Counted from the first letter of the stretch, positions 34,107 to 43,457 are shown. The stretch: 64,000 nucleotides of DNA from Cytobacillus firmus DS1 (GCF_000565285.1 NZ_APVL01000011.1:141209-205208), one strand, 5' to 3'. Notes: generated by a model not told the origin, from the letters alone. A program made the numbers and translations.

Positions 34107-34920
34107 ATACTTCAGTCTCCTTCTTCTTTCTATTGAACGCCCAGTGATTGGTAGGACCATGACCGCTGCCAATTCCCAAGTCAAATTCAATGGCGGCCTG
34201 GATGAATTTTTTCGCGCGATCAACAGCCTCTGGCACAGAAAGACCGTCTGCGAGGCCAGCGGTGATGGCAGCCGAAAACGTGCAGCCTGTTCCATGTGTA
34301 TTGGCGGTTTGTATTCTGCTGCTCTTAAATTCCGAAAAACTTTCTCCGTCAAATAGAAGGTCTGCTGCAATGTCCTTTGCTTCGTCATGGCCGCCTTTTA
34401 TGATGACATTTTTTGCTCCAAGGTAATGCAGTTTTTTTGCTGCTTCTCTTTTATTCTCCAGTGAACGAATCCTTATGTCCGTTAAAACCTCTGCCTCTGG
34501 AATATTCGGGGTAATCACCATAGAGAGCGGAATAAGACGCTTCTTCATCGCTAATATCGCTTCATTCTGAAGAAGACTTGCTCCTCCCTTTGCAATCATC
34601 ACCGGATCTATGACCACATTTTTCCATCCGCATCTCACGATTTCATTGGAAACACTCTCGATTATATCTGCACTAAAAAGCATTCCTGTCTTTACAGCGT
34701 CAGGTCTGAGGTCCTCACCTATCGACTGAATTTGAGCAGACACTGCCTCTGCTGTCATTGGATAAACTCCCTGAACGCCCTTGGTGTTTTGAGCGGTAAC
34801 CGCAGTCAAAGCAGACATGCCGAAAACACCGAGTTCCTGAAATGTTTTTAAGTCTGCCTGAATTCCCGCGCCGCCGCCGCTATCTGAACCCGCTATGGTT
34901 AAAGCTTTATTCACTTTCAT
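34096..34920 (-). CDS. thiD: HMP / HMP-phosphate kinase ThiD
   Basis: This 274-aa ribokinase-type enzyme phosphorylates hydroxymethylpyrimidine twice. Motifs: [36 protein letters not shown], and the catalytic [25 protein letters not shown] precedes the ATG. Third gene of the riboswitch-controlled operon. Confidence 0.94.
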   Translation of the reverse strand: MKVNKALTIAGSDSGGGAGIQADLKTFQELGVFGMSALTAVTAQNTKGVQGVYPMTAEAVSAQIQSIGEDLRPDAVKTGMLFSADIIESVSNEIVRCGWKNVVIDPVMIAKGGASLLQNEAILAMKKRLIPLSMVITPNIPEAEVLTDIRIRSLENKREAAKKLHYLGAKNVIIKGGHDEAKDIAADLLFDGESFSEFKSSRIQTANTHGTGCTFSAAITAGLADGLSVPEAVDRAKKFIQAAIEFDLGIGSGHGPTNHWAFNRKKKETEVYGC

Positions 34921-34931
34921 TTAAAAGCCTC

Positions 34932-35744
34932 CTATCCGATCGTTTTTTCAAAAGATCCATATGCTTCAACCTCTGCAGGAGAAATGTTATATAAACTATT
35001 CAAAAGCTCGATTTGGAAAGTGCCTGGGCCTTTGCCATCCGATTTTTCTGCTGCGATTTCTGCGGCAGTTCCATAAACGACCAATGAAGCTGCTGCCGCT
35101 TTTACAGGATCTTTTTCAACCGCAGTGAAAGCTCCTATTATTGAAGTAAGAAGACATCCCGCACCCGTTACTTTCGTTAGAAGAGGATGGCCATTGTTAA
35201 TGGCAAAAGTGGATCTTCCATCTGAAACGATATCCTGTTTTCCTGTGATAACAGTGACTGCACCAAGTTTTTTCGCTGCCGACTTAGCAAGCTCAGAAAT
35301 GTTCCCTGCTGCTTCTGTTGCATCTACGCCCTTTATACTCCATTTCTGTCCTGCTGCGTTGGCAATTTCTGCTGCATTGCCTCTTATGATGGTAATATCT
35401 AATTCTTCTAATAGTCTTTTAGCTGTTTCTGTGCGATAGGCCGTCGCACCGACACCAACAGGGTCAAAAATGACCGGCACTCCATGCTGATTTGCTGACT
35501 TACCCGCTATGAGCATACTTTTTACTTCTTTTTCAGTCAGTGTTCCCATATTAAGAACCAATGCGCCAGCTATTTTAGCCATGTCAGCTGCCTCTTCATG
35601 TGCATATGCCATCACTGGTGATGCCCCAATTGCCAGCAGGCCATTTGCCGTAAAGTTGGTTACTACCACATTGGTGATATTATGTACCAGAGGATTTGAA
35701 TCTCTGAGTTTTTCCAATAGACTGCTAATCTCCTGAATGTTCAC
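34932..35744 (-). CDS. thiM: Hydroxyethylthiazole kinase ThiM
   Basis: This 270-aa kinase salvages the thiazole moiety of thiamine. Motifs: [53 protein letters not shown]. The start is GTG at 35744, with AAAGGAGG 7 nt upstream; the nearby ATG is followed at once by TGA in its own frame. Confidence 0.95.
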   Translation of the reverse strand: MNIQEISSLLEKLRDSNPLVHNITNVVVTNFTANGLLAIGASPVMAYAHEEAADMAKIAGALVLNMGTLTEKEVKSMLIAGKSANQHGVPVIFDPVGVGATAYRTETAKRLLEELDITIIRGNAAEIANAAGQKWSIKGVDATEAAGNISELAKSAAKKLGAVTVITGKQDIVSDGRSTFAINNGHPLLTKVTGAGCLLTSIIGAFTAVEKDPVKAAAASLVVYGTAAEIAAEKSDGKGPGTFQIELLNSLYNISPAEVEAYGSFEKTIG

Positions 35745-35757
35745 ATTAATTCCTCCT

Positions 35758-36519
35758 TTAATTCATAACTAGTCCGCCATCCACAACCAAATTCTGTCCT
35801 GTAACCGCCCTTGCCCAGGGAGAAGCGAAGAAGACTATGGCATCAGCCACTTCTGCAGGATCTGTGACTTTTTTTAATGGAGTTGAGTTTTCGATAATTT
35901 CAAAGACTTCCTTGGATGTCGAAGCACTGGCGTCTGTCGTTCTTAACAATCCACCTGATACCATATTTGCAGTAATCCCATATTGGCCCAGCTCATTCGC
36001 CATATTCCTGGTGAAGCCTAATAAAGCAGCTTTGCTGGTCGTATAGTCATGGTAGGGTACAACTGGATTCTGGAATAGATTGGTCCCAACCGAGATTATC
36101 CTGCCAAACTCCTGTTTTTTCATATCTTCCAGACCAGCCTGGACTGTGTTTAAAGCCCCAAGAATCGCACCTTCGAGATGGTTTTTGTAATCCTCCCATT
36201 TAATTGTTTCTGCATCTTTTTTTGAAACAGGGTCAAATTGAAAGTTCACCAGTGCATTATTGACTATGGTTGTAATGGGGGCTTCAAAGTGTTCCTTCGC
36301 CTTTTGAAACATGGATTTCACTTGGAAACTGTCCCGGATATCAGCACGAATGGCAATGGCTTTTTCGCCAATTTCCTTCTGCAGAGCATGTGCTTTTTCC
36401 TCGCTATGGAAATAGTTAATGACAACTCTCGCCCCTTCCCTCGCGAATGCTTTTGCTGTTTCTTTGCCCAGCCCTCTGCTGCTGCCTGTAATAATGACAA
36501 TTTGATCGTTAAGATTCAT
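35758..36519 (-). CDS. SDR oxidoreductase inside the thi salvage operon
   Basis: This 253-aa classical SDR has the nucleotide-binding [12 protein letters not shown] at 11-22, IVNNALVNF in place of [13 protein letters not shown], catalytic YTTSK, and a C-terminal VDGGLVMN. It resembles FabG-type reductases. It is the first gene after a TPP riboswitch, followed 13 bp later by thiM, so a role in thiamine precursor salvage or breakdown products is inferred; the substrate is unknown. Confidence 0.85.
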   Translation of the reverse strand: MNLNDQIVIITGSSRGLGKETAKAFAREGARVVINYFHSEEKAHALQKEIGEKAIAIRADIRDSFQVKSMFQKAKEHFEAPITTIVNNALVNFQFDPVSKKDAETIKWEDYKNHLEGAILGALNTVQAGLEDMKKQEFGRIISVGTNLFQNPVVPYHDYTTSKAALLGFTRNMANELGQYGITANMVSGGLLRTTDASASTSKEVFEIIENSTPLKKVTDPAEVADAIVFFASPWARAVTGQNLVVDGGLVMN

Positions 36520-36569
36520 AGAAAATCCTCCTTATTGATAGCCAACTCATTTGTTTTTGAGAACAAAAT

Positions 36570-36596
36570 AAAAACCAGATCCGAAATTGGACCTGG
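36570..36596 (-). terminator. Terminator of the thi operon riboswitch
   Basis: CCAGGTCC (36589-36596) pairs with GGATCTGG (36575-36582), followed by TTTTTATTTT on the - strand, upstream of the SDR start. Confidence 0.85.
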
Positions 36597-36638
36597 CTGA
36601 ATAATCTGAGAGAAAGAACATCGTTCCCCGCAATTACT

Positions 36639-36730
36639 ACTTTCCTACGCTGGTATGATCCAGATCAGGTCCGAAGGGTAAAAAACAGTCCGGTTTCTTT
36701 CTCAGCCCGCGAGCATCGGGCACCCCTAGC
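36639..36730 (-). ncRNA. TPP riboswitch controlling SDR-thiM-thiD-thiE
   Basis: Read on the - strand: CTAGGGGTGCC, GCTGAGA, ACCCTTCGGACCTGATCTGG, ATCATACCAGCGTAGGAAAG. This is a complete thi-box aptamer; a T-tailed terminator follows it. Confidence 0.95.
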
Positions 36731-36853
36731 AGTAAAACTATTAAGTTAGCTGATTTCATCTTAGCCTGAAACGTTAAATCTGTAAAGTCTTGCAATTCTG
36801 CCTGTTCCTCTATAAGGTTTAAATAGAAATACATAACTTGGAGGAATCAAAGA

Positions 36854-37315
36854 ATGGCTGAACACCAATTCCATTTAAAAGCACATTGGCCTGGACTTCG
36901 TAATGATGTTGGAGAAATTAAGACTGGAGGGCTGAAAACAAAGGTTTCCATTCCCCCAGAAATGGAAGGTCCCGGAATCGGAACAAATCCGGATGAAATG
37001 CTGCTTGGGGCTGCAGCAACTTGTTATATCATTACCCTGGCAGCCATGATGGAACGAAGCAAACTCGAAAAAGAAGACCTTATGATGGAATCAATTGGAA
37101 TTGTGGATGTAACCAAAGGAGTGATTACGTATAGAAAAATTATTCATCGCCCTCTTATCTTGTTAAAGGCTGACGCGACCGAAAAGGATCATTCACTTGC
37201 GCGAAAGCTGGCACAAAAAGCTGAAGCATCCTGTATGATTTCCAGGGCGATTAAAGGAAATGTGGAAATAGCACTGGAAGAAACCATTCTAATTGACAAA
37301 AAAATATCGGAATAA
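36854..37315 (+). CDS. OsmC-family peroxiredoxin (SACOL1771 type)
   Basis: This 153-aa OsmC/Ohr-like protein begins EHQFHLKAHWPGLRNDVG, typical of the SACOL1771 subfamily. The two redox Cys of the OsmC fold are visible in AATCYIIT and EASCMISRA. Members reduce organic hydroperoxides or related compounds in the cytoplasm. GGAGG lies 9 nt before ATG. Divergent from the thi operon, convergent with the HAD gene. Confidence 0.88.
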   Translation: MAEHQFHLKAHWPGLRNDVGEIKTGGLKTKVSIPPEMEGPGIGTNPDEMLLGAAATCYIITLAAMMERSKLEKEDLMMESIGIVDVTKGVITYRKIIHRPLILLKADATEKDHSLARKLAQKAEASCMISRAIKGNVEIALEETILIDKKISE

Positions 37316-37319
37316 ACCA

Positions 37320-37345
37320 AAAACCGGCATGATTGCCGGTTTTGA
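37320..37345. terminator. Bidirectional terminator
   Basis: AAAACCGGCA (37320-37329) pairs with TGCCGGTTTT (37334-37343) between the convergent OsmC-like and HAD genes. Confidence 0.87.
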
Positions 37346-37349
37346 TTCT

Positions 37350-38099
37350 TTAAATAGCCCACTTTCGGATTGCTTGTGCAACACCAGCTTCATCATTAGT
37401 TCCCGTAACAGCATTGGCTGTTTCTTTCACAATATCCTGGGCATTTCCCATTGCCACACCCCAGCCAGATTCCTCTATCATGGCAATATCATTTAAGCTG
37501 TCTCCCATTGCCATTACATTTTCCATCGAAATGCCAAGAATCTCAGTTACCTTCTGGATGCCTCTGGCTTTATTGATGCCCAGAGCATTTACCTCAATAT
37601 TCGTTAAGCTGGAATTTGTAATTTCCAGGTCCCCTTTTGTTCGAAGCTCTTTATGAATAAGTTCCCTGATCTCATCATCTGATATATCAAATCCAAATTT
37701 AAGCCATTTATGGTCATGAATATTTTCAGGCATTTCATTCATCCAAACCTGTTCGCAGCTGGTTGCCCAGAAATTGGTCTTATGTGACTGGGATAAATTC
37801 CACATCCATTCCATTACTTTAGAATCAACAGGAGTCCTTGTGATTAATTCTCCGCCAGGACCAAATATTTCACTGCCGTTGACCGTGATCAAATAAGAGT
37901 TCAATTCCAAAGAATCTGCATGTTCGCCTGCTGTAAGCCTTGACCTCCCGGTGCTTAAAATGACTTCGATTCCTTTCTCCTTTGCCTTCCTTATGGCAGC
38001 ACGGTTCTTTTCAGGAATTTCCCCTTTGGAATTTAATAAAGTTCCATCCATATCCAGAGCGATTAATTTGATCTGCGGTGGAATTTTTGATTCTGTCAT
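37350..38099 (-). CDS. Cof-type HAD phosphatase
   Basis: This 249-aa HAD-IIB (Cof) phosphatase has motif I ALDMDGTLLNSKG (both Asp), motif II STGRS, and motif IV GDSLNDIAMIEESGWGVAMGNA. B. subtilis has several such enzymes that dephosphorylate sugar phosphates, FMN or pathway intermediates; I cannot assign the substrate. ATG 38099, preceded by AAGGGAGAGG, gives the family length. Confidence 0.9.
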   Translation of the reverse strand: MTESKIPPQIKLIALDMDGTLLNSKGEIPEKNRAAIRKAKEKGIEVILSTGRSRLTAGEHADSLELNSYLITVNGSEIFGPGGELITRTPVDSKVMEWMWNLSQSHKTNFWATSCEQVWMNEMPENIHDHKWLKFGFDISDDEIRELIHKELRTKGDLEITNSSLTNIEVNALGINKARGIQKVTEILGISMENVMAMGDSLNDIAMIEESGWGVAMGNAQDIVKETANAVTGTNDEAGVAQAIRKWAI

Positions 38100-38230
38100 G
38101 ATCCTCTCCCTTTCTTCTATTAACACAATAAAGCCATTATATAGTCAACACAGCTTTCCTTCAAAGACGGTGCTTTACAGGTGAATATTTTTTGAAAATG
38201 GAAACCTGTATATATTAAATATCATTGGTG

Positions 38231-38364
38231 ATGTATCTGATGCTTGTTGGATTTAATTTGCTTGCGGCTTTATTAATTGGTGGCTATGGAAAATACAATA
38301 TTCTCTGCCTGCTGCAGTGATTTTCTCCTTATTATTTCCGGTTCCATTTGACAGCCTAAAGTAA
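38231..38364 (+). pseudogene. Possible frameshifted small membrane protein
   Basis: From ATG 38231 the frame reads MYLMLVGFNLLAALLIG, then stops after about 30 codons. Shifting frame at about 38280 gives WLWKIQYSLPAAVIFSLLFP...FDSLK, which reads as one continuous two-helix protein. One missing base near ATTGGTGG would explain it. No clear ribosome binding site, so this is tentative. It precedes a second small membrane gene at 38392. Confidence 0.3.
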
Positions 38365-38391
38365 ATGCATACATAAGTGAGGTGTACTGGA

Positions 38392-38496
38392 ATGTTTATT
38401 CAGAACGATTTGTCTGTCTTATTATTTTTGTTCCTTTTGTTCTTAACCTATGCATTGATGTGGTTTTATTTAATCAGGAAAAAAGTGAATAAATAA
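38392..38496 (+). CDS. Tiny membrane protein (34 aa)
   Basis: A 34-codon frame starts at ATG 38392 with GTGAGGTG 8 nt upstream. The product is one hydrophobic helix (SVLLFLFLLFLTYALMWFYL) with a basic tail RKKVNK, the usual layout of single-pass small membrane proteins. Function unknown. Confidence 0.45.
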   Translation: MFIQNDLSVLLFLFLLFLTYALMWFYLIRKKVNK

Positions 38497-38553
38497 TATT
38501 GGGCGGGACCCAATGGATGAGCTTGTACTTATAATGGTTCAGGCTCTATACTT

Positions 38554-38844
38554 TTACCTGGATTGGCTCCCAAAGAATACAATAATCGCTAGGACTGATG
38601 AAAGAAACAGGGTAAGGATAATGGAAAATAAGACATGAAAGCCGGCTTGCCAGTTTTGGACTTTCTTTAAGACAATGACACTCACGAGGAAGACAAGGAC
38701 TGTCAGGAAGAGAAGGATTGAAAATGGACGATTCCCTATATTGTGCAGGTAAAGATCATACAGAGGCGAAAAACCCAGCAGCAAAAATAAACCAAGGCAT
38801 ATAAACGATAAGATGAAAACCAGATGACTTAGTTTTTCCGGCAT
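38554..38844 (-). CDS. Small membrane protein, unknown (96 aa)
   Basis: This 96-aa protein has three hydrophobic helices. ATG 38844 (product begins PEKLSHLVFILSF) is chosen for AAGGGGGACT upstream; a 26-residue longer frame lacks a site. Family not recognised. Confidence 0.6.
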   Translation of the reverse strand: MPEKLSHLVFILSFICLGLFLLLGFSPLYDLYLHNIGNRPFSILLFLTVLVFLVSVIVLKKVQNWQAGFHVLFSIILTLFLSSVLAIIVFFGSQSR

Positions 38845-38981
38845 GGATAGTCCCCCTTCTATTATACCCGGCTCTTTTATAAATGTATGAAAACATACCA
38901 TTACATAAAACTTGTAATTCATTCATTATTCACATATGGTATTAATATCTTTAGGTAAACTAAATAAAAAGAGGTTTTTTC

Positions 38982-40046
38982 GTGAAAAAAAATATTTTCA
39001 TCACCTTTTCTGCTGCTGTATTGGGTGCAGGGTTATTTTCTTTATTGCATATTCCGGTCGCCTTTTTGCTTGGTGCATTGACGGCCGTAATGATTGGAAG
39101 CCGGCTCAGCCGGATTCCGTTTTATTGGCCAGCCGGATTACGCGATGCCGGGATTATTATCGTCGGCTACAGCATCGGCCTTTCTTTTACAAAGGAAGCG
39201 GTTTTGCTTATCCTCCAGAAGCTGCCTTTTATTTTTCTAATTACGGTTTGCCTGATTCTCTTTAGTGCACTTTCCGCCCTTCTCATTGCGAAATTAATGG
39301 ACATCGACTATCCAACAGTGCTGATTGGAAGTATTCCGGGAGGTCTTTCACAAATGATTCTTCTGGCAGAGGAAGTCAAAGGAATCGATATCACAGTCGT
39401 TACCTTTATGCAGGTCGCAAGGCTGATTATGATTATCTTCATTATCCCTGTTCTGGTTTTCGGACCATGGATGAACATGGAAGTCAGTTCTGAATTTACA
39501 GCCGCTGTTCCTTTATGGAGGGATTTATTCCCTGATATTTTTCTTTTTGCTCTTGTTTCCTTTGCCGGCATTATCCTAAGTAAACGCCTGAAGCTTCCGA
39601 CCGCATACCTTCTCGGTCCAATAATGGGAACAGCTGCCCTTGTCATTTCCGGCATAAATGGGCCTCAGCTCCCCCCGTCTGTTTTGGATTTATCACAGCT
39701 ATTAATCGGGGCGCACATCGGCATGATGATGAAGCCTGAAAAGCTGGCCAATAAGGTTAAAACGATTTCACTGGCTGCCTTGAGCGGACTGCTTCTCATA
39801 GTATGTTCGGTGCTGCTTAGTTTTTTGGTTATACACGTATTTCATCTTTCCCCTGCCACCGGATTACTGAGCCTTGCACCGGGAGGGATGGACCAAATGG
39901 CCATCATCGCCCATGAAACCGGGGCTGACCTTGCCATCGTAACAGGGTATCAGCTTTTTCGCTTATTCTTTATCTTCTTTGTGGTGCCGCCGTTTTTAAA
40001 ATGGCTCTTTTTGAAGTTTAAGAGATTTGGATCATCTAGCGAATAA
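38982..40046 (+). CDS. AbrB-like (PF05145) membrane permease
   Basis: This 354-aa membrane protein has two matched halves of about five helices each, both containing the motif pair GxxIGLSFT / GSIPGGLSQM and GAHIGMMM / LAPGGMDQMAII. This internal duplication is typical of the AbrB (putative ammonia monooxygenase) family, which is not related to the AbrB transcription factor. Substrate unknown. GTG start with AAAGAGG 7 nt upstream. Confidence 0.85.
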   Translation: MKKNIFITFSAAVLGAGLFSLLHIPVAFLLGALTAVMIGSRLSRIPFYWPAGLRDAGIIIVGYSIGLSFTKEAVLLILQKLPFIFLITVCLILFSALSALLIAKLMDIDYPTVLIGSIPGGLSQMILLAEEVKGIDITVVTFMQVARLIMIIFIIPVLVFGPWMNMEVSSEFTAAVPLWRDLFPDIFLFALVSFAGIILSKRLKLPTAYLLGPIMGTAALVISGINGPQLPPSVLDLSQLLIGAHIGMMMKPEKLANKVKTISLAALSGLLLIVCSVLLSFLVIHVFHLSPATGLLSLAPGGMDQMAIIAHETGADLAIVTGYQLFRLFFIFFVVPPFLKWLFLKFKRFGSSSE

Positions 40047-40078
40047 AGAAGGGACTGCAAGCTGCAGCCCCTTCTTTT
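40046..40078. terminator. Bidirectional terminator
   Basis: AAGAAGGGACTGCA pairs with TGCAGCCCCTTCTT (40063-40076) with one mismatch, between the permease gene and the convergent peptidase gene. Confidence 0.8.
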
Positions 40079-40087
40079 GCTATTAAG

Positions 40088-40840
40088 CTAGTTAATGACA
40101 ACAGCCTGTGACCCCATTAGCTCCCAGGCTTCTATAAACTGCTGTTTAGGCACCTTTTTATTTTTTGTGCCATACGGATCGTTAATATAGATATGTTCCT
40201 CATCATATCCGGTTATCGCCACACTATGCATCTGGAAGGTCACATCGACCGGTCCGCCCGGTGTATTCCAGGTTCTAAATGATGCTGCGGGTGACAGGCT
40301 TGCCGTTGTAATAATCCAGACCGGCGACCCTTTCGCAACTTTTTCAAGCAGCACATCAAACGGCTTGCCAGTCAGATTCTCCGCCCGGTCAGGAAAGTAC
40401 TTTTTCGCGAGTTCGAAAATCGGCCCCTCATAAACGCCGAGTCCTGGACCATCCTCCATATTGCCGACAAAGCCGTCATTTGGATTCCCGTATTCACCTC
40501 CGCTATACCTGAGCGGCACCCGGTTAATTTCCTGTGCTAACTCATTTTTTGATACTTTAATGCCTTCATAGCTTATAATCATTGCCAAACTGGTTATCTC
40601 ACATCCATTATATAAACGCGGATGATCCATTTGGTTGTACAATGGCACATCCAGAAGCACCGATTGCTTCTGGACTTCCTGCTTCACTGGCGGTTCATGC
40701 TTTGCCTCCGCATGCGGAACAGCTGTATAGTGAACTTCCTTTTCCTTTGAGTGTTCTTTGCTCCCCATCTTTATGCTTCCCACAGTCAGAGACAATCCAA
40801 CCCCGGCTGCTATAGACATTGAGATAATTCTATTGCCCAA
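40088..40840 (-). CDS. C39-like secreted peptidase (YvpB-like)
   Basis: This 250-aa protein with an N-terminal membrane/signal segment has a papain-like C39 fold: QMDHPRLYNGCEITSLAM (catalytic Cys), HSVAITGYDEEHIYINDPYG (catalytic His and Asp/Asn). It closely follows B. subtilis YvpB. The TTG at 40840 is chosen for AAGGAG 9 nt upstream and a length equal to YvpB; ATG at 40903 is an alternative that would add 21 residues. Confidence 0.8.
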   Translation of the reverse strand: MGNRIISMSIAAGVGLSLTVGSIKMGSKEHSKEKEVHYTAVPHAEAKHEPPVKQEVQKQSVLLDVPLYNQMDHPRLYNGCEITSLAMIISYEGIKVSKNELAQEINRVPLRYSGGEYGNPNDGFVGNMEDGPGLGVYEGPIFELAKKYFPDRAENLTGKPFDVLLEKVAKGSPVWIITTASLSPAASFRTWNTPGGPVDVTFQMHSVAITGYDEEHIYINDPYGTKNKKVPKQQFIEAWELMGSQAVVIN

Positions 40841-41052
40841 TTGATCATGCTCCTTCTTTTCGCTGTTTTCATAATATTCCAGTTTGCTAAACTTCCCTAC
40901 CATTGTGACATACCCGCCTGGATATGACAAACCGGCTGATGATTGGCAAATTTTTTAGGATTTTTGTCAAAATGGCGGTTTTTTGCTTTTTTCTGATGAA
41001 TATCGTCTTGTTTTGATAGGTTTTGTCATGCGGCAGGAAAAGGAGGGATATC

Positions 41053-41079
41053 ATGCTGAATAGGTTAATTAGAAAATGA
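41053..41079 (+). CDS. Eight-codon micro-ORF, candidate leader peptide
   Basis: ATG 41053 is preceded 6 nt earlier by AAAAGGAGGGAT, one of the strongest ribosome binding sites in the window, yet encodes only MLNRLIRK before TGA. The stop adjoins a hairpin (41079-41099). It lies 55 bp before the MerR/DUF3967 gene. A regulatory leader is the simplest reading; it could also be a remnant start. Confidence 0.45.
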   Translation: MLNRLIRK

Positions 41080-41099
41080 TTCGGAACCCGCTTCCGAAT
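41079..41099 (+). promoter_or_regulatory. Hairpin after the micro-ORF
   Basis: ATTCGGAA (41079-41086) pairs with TTCCGAAT (41092-41099) around CCCGC. There is no T-run, so it is not a simple terminator; it could regulate translation or processing of the downstream regulator mRNA. Confidence 0.45.
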
Positions 41100-41134
41100 G
41101 ATTCAGAATCTATTTTGGAAAGGGCTGAGTTAAA

Positions 41135-42070
41135 ATGGATACGCAATATATGAAAGCTTATACAATTAAAGAGGTTTCCAAAATGCTGAATGTGCCTCCC
41201 GGGACCTTAAGGCAATGGGAAAAGGATTTGAACGGACTTTTGCTGATTCCCAGGTCCAAACAGGGAGCCCGTTTTTATACTGACCATGAAATTGCATTGC
41301 TTGATAAAGTGAAGCAAATGCGCGACAAAAACCTGAGCAAGGAAATGATCCGGGAATTAATGCAAAAACATATGGACTATGCTTCTGAAACAGGTTCAAC
41401 TGAAAATGAAACTGCTTTGGCGGCAATAGAACCTGAAACAGCCTTACATAAAGAACAAGAGCCAGTCATGGGTGCTGAACAGTTCATGGCTTTGATGGAA
41501 AATTTCAGGGACAGTTTACTTACAGATGTCAAAAATGAAATTCGCAATGGCGTTCGAAAGGAAGTTTTAGAAGAAGTGAAAAAAGAGATTAGCAAAGGAT
41601 CTTTGCATACCGTTAAAAGCTTGTCGGATTCAATCTATAAATCAGGCGAAAAAACCAAAGCGGAAATTGAAACACTGACAGCGAGGATTGAGCAGACTTC
41701 AGAAGATACTTCCGAAGCGTTCGGAACTCTTTCGAAAAGGGTTGCGAAGAGTTCGAAGCGTACTTCCGATCAAATTCATCATTTGACAAACAAACTGACT
41801 GAATCCTCGGAAGCGTCTTCTGAAGAGTTCAAAACCATGATCCATTACATTTCCTCTTCTGCTGAAGTGACCAGCACCGAGATCAGCTCGCTGATCGAAA
41901 CGTTAAATACGGACAGGGAAATTTATATTGAAACCATAAATAAAGAGCGGGAGCAATATTGGCATGAAGTAAAGCAGCGGGAAGATGTTTTTCAGGATAT
42001 GATTGTCTCCTTCCGAAGCGCGGCTGCCGCACAGGAACCCGAAAAAAAATGGTGGAAGTTCTGGAAATAG
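41135..42070 (+). CDS. MerR-type HTH, coiled-coil, DUF3967 protein
   Basis: This 311-aa protein has a MerR-like winged helix (8-75, AYTIKEVSKMLNVPPGTLRQWEK), a charged linker, and a long Ser/Thr/Glu-rich coiled coil (about 115-260) with hydrophobic repeats. The C-terminal EREQYWHEVKQREDVFQDMI is typical of DUF3967, and it ends in a Trp/Lys tail KKWWKFWK that could touch membrane. RacA-like chromosome anchoring is one possible analogy. GAAAGGG lies before the ATG. Confidence 0.75.
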   Translation: MDTQYMKAYTIKEVSKMLNVPPGTLRQWEKDLNGLLLIPRSKQGARFYTDHEIALLDKVKQMRDKNLSKEMIRELMQKHMDYASETGSTENETALAAIEPETALHKEQEPVMGAEQFMALMENFRDSLLTDVKNEIRNGVRKEVLEEVKKEISKGSLHTVKSLSDSIYKSGEKTKAEIETLTARIEQTSEDTSEAFGTLSKRVAKSSKRTSDQIHHLTNKLTESSEASSEEFKTMIHYISSSAEVTSTEISSLIETLNTDREIYIETINKEREQYWHEVKQREDVFQDMIVSFRSAAAAQEPEKKWWKFWK

Positions 42071-42097
42071 GACAGGTGTATATTTTGACCTATGAAA

Positions 42098-42128
42098 AGA
42101 ACCAGGAGAGACGCATTCCCCTGGTTCT
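42098..42128. terminator. Bidirectional terminator
   Basis: AGAACCAGG (42098-42106) pairs with CCTGGTTCT (42120-42128); it overlaps the end of the DUF3231 gene and follows the MerR gene. Confidence 0.75.
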
Positions 42129-43140
42129 AGCTTTGCCTTCTGGCCAGGGCTTTCCGGTTGGGTGAACCCGGCGGCTGTTCCAGCCACTTCTGATTGATCA
42201 TAATGTCTGCTCCGTCCTTGGCAAACTGGGCAATCTCAAGAGAAAGACGTTCATAATTCAGGATTAAATCACTTCTTTGGCTTGCGGAAGCTGCTGCTGC
42301 ATAGTTCCCTGATCCCAATGTACTCAGAAACGCCATTAGCTGCATCATCAGGCGTTCTGAGAATGGTGATTCATCAGTGCCCTTCACAGCATAATCAGCG
42401 GAATTAGGGGCTTGTATATCATTGTCCAGCAATTTTGCACTAAGAACCTTCACATGTTTTTTTGAAATGTCCCTACCACGCTCCATATAGCTGATAATCT
42501 CTTTTGATTTTGCAGCCTGTGAAAAGCTTAGAGCCAGCATGGTTCCCATCATGTTGGTTTCCACATTAAAGGATAAATGTGCAATCTCAATCGCATTTAA
42601 TGGCCGCGGCTTCTTTAAAGGATTTAACCCGCTTAGATAGCTTTTATCATCAATCATATCTGTTTCCGCCGGAAGATCTAAGAACGGTCTTCTCAGATAA
42701 GTCCCCTTTTCCAAGGCTATATCCGTTGCTTTTTCAAACAATTCGACTGTTTGATCGATGCATTTAATAAAGTATGCTCTAATATCTTTCCTGGCACACA
42801 TGCCCAAAGAGCTGCCATACGCAACAAGACCGGATTTGGCCATCTGCATAATAAATTCCAGCATAAATGTATCTGTGTATAACTTTTGAGCATTGAGGTT
42901 AACGTCATTAGATGAAAAGCCTCTTGGTATTGGAAACTTTTCATTTTGGAAAAAATCAGTCAAAAACTTGATATGCCCGTCCGATAATTGACGGGCGAAT
43001 TCAATGACAGGTTTTATTTCAATATCTTCCACGGTCTTAACAAAATAATCCAAAAGGGGCAATGACATGCTGTCATTTTGATAACCCGTCCATAAAACTG
43101 CCATTTCACCTGATGTCAAATGAACCTTGTTTTCTTCCAT
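42127..43140 (-). CDS. DUF3231 family protein (two repeats)
   Basis: This 337-aa helical protein is built of two DUF3231 units (about 5-165 and 180-320), each with LTSGEMAVLWTGYQNDS / LNAIEIAHLSFNVETN at the start and a middle GMCARKDIRAYF-like block. The fold is thought to be ferritin-like four-helix; several members are made in sporulating cells, but the role is unknown. AGGGGGAT precedes the ATG. Upstream lies the structured repeat copy 2. Confidence 0.85.
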   Translation of the reverse strand: MEENKVHLTSGEMAVLWTGYQNDSMSLPLLDYFVKTVEDIEIKPVIEFARQLSDGHIKFLTDFFQNEKFPIPRGFSSNDVNLNAQKLYTDTFMLEFIMQMAKSGLVAYGSSLGMCARKDIRAYFIKCIDQTVELFEKATDIALEKGTYLRRPFLDLPAETDMIDDKSYLSGLNPLKKPRPLNAIEIAHLSFNVETNMMGTMLALSFSQAAKSKEIISYMERGRDISKKHVKVLSAKLLDNDIQAPNSADYAVKGTDESPFSERLMMQLMAFLSTLGSGNYAAAASASQRSDLILNYERLSLEIAQFAKDGADIMINQKWLEQPPGSPNRKALARRQS

Positions 43141-43168
43141 CCCAAATCCCCCTAATTATTGTTATTCT

Positions 43169-43432
43169 TTATCGCGTCTAACGGGCAGTAAGACCCCCGC
43201 TTCAAGACTCTTAGGAATCAAAGGAGGATAAGTGGGGGTCAAACTGCCCGTAAAGGCCCGATTGGTGAGATACAGTGAAACTTGCCGACGCGCAGGCAGA
43301 GGCTTAGTTGAACCAATCGGGTTCGTAGTGTCGATTGATCGAAGCGCTAGCGGAGATTAGCGACCCTAGAACGCGACTAACAATCAGTGGGGGATAAGGA
43401 ACACCCCCACTGATTGAAGTTTCACTTTATCA
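43169..43432. repeat. Multi-hairpin dispersed element, copy 2
   Basis: Second copy of the 8682-8950 element in the same orientation. Stems: 43181-43188 with 43244-43251 plus inner GACCCCCGCTT with AAGTGGGGGTC; 43257-43266 with 43312-43321 (10 bp, perfect); 43326-43333 with the CGACCCTA side; 43382-43393 with 43404-43415 (12 bp, perfect). Differences between copies are concentrated in loops. It sits between speD and the DUF3231 gene. Confidence 0.75.
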
Positions 43433-43457
43433 TTTCCTGATTTTTGGGTATTATGAC

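Noticed and set aside
33438..34388. Long 316-aa version of ThiE
   Set aside because: The first 94 codons lie within thiD in another frame; a ribosome binding site exists only for the 222-aa form.
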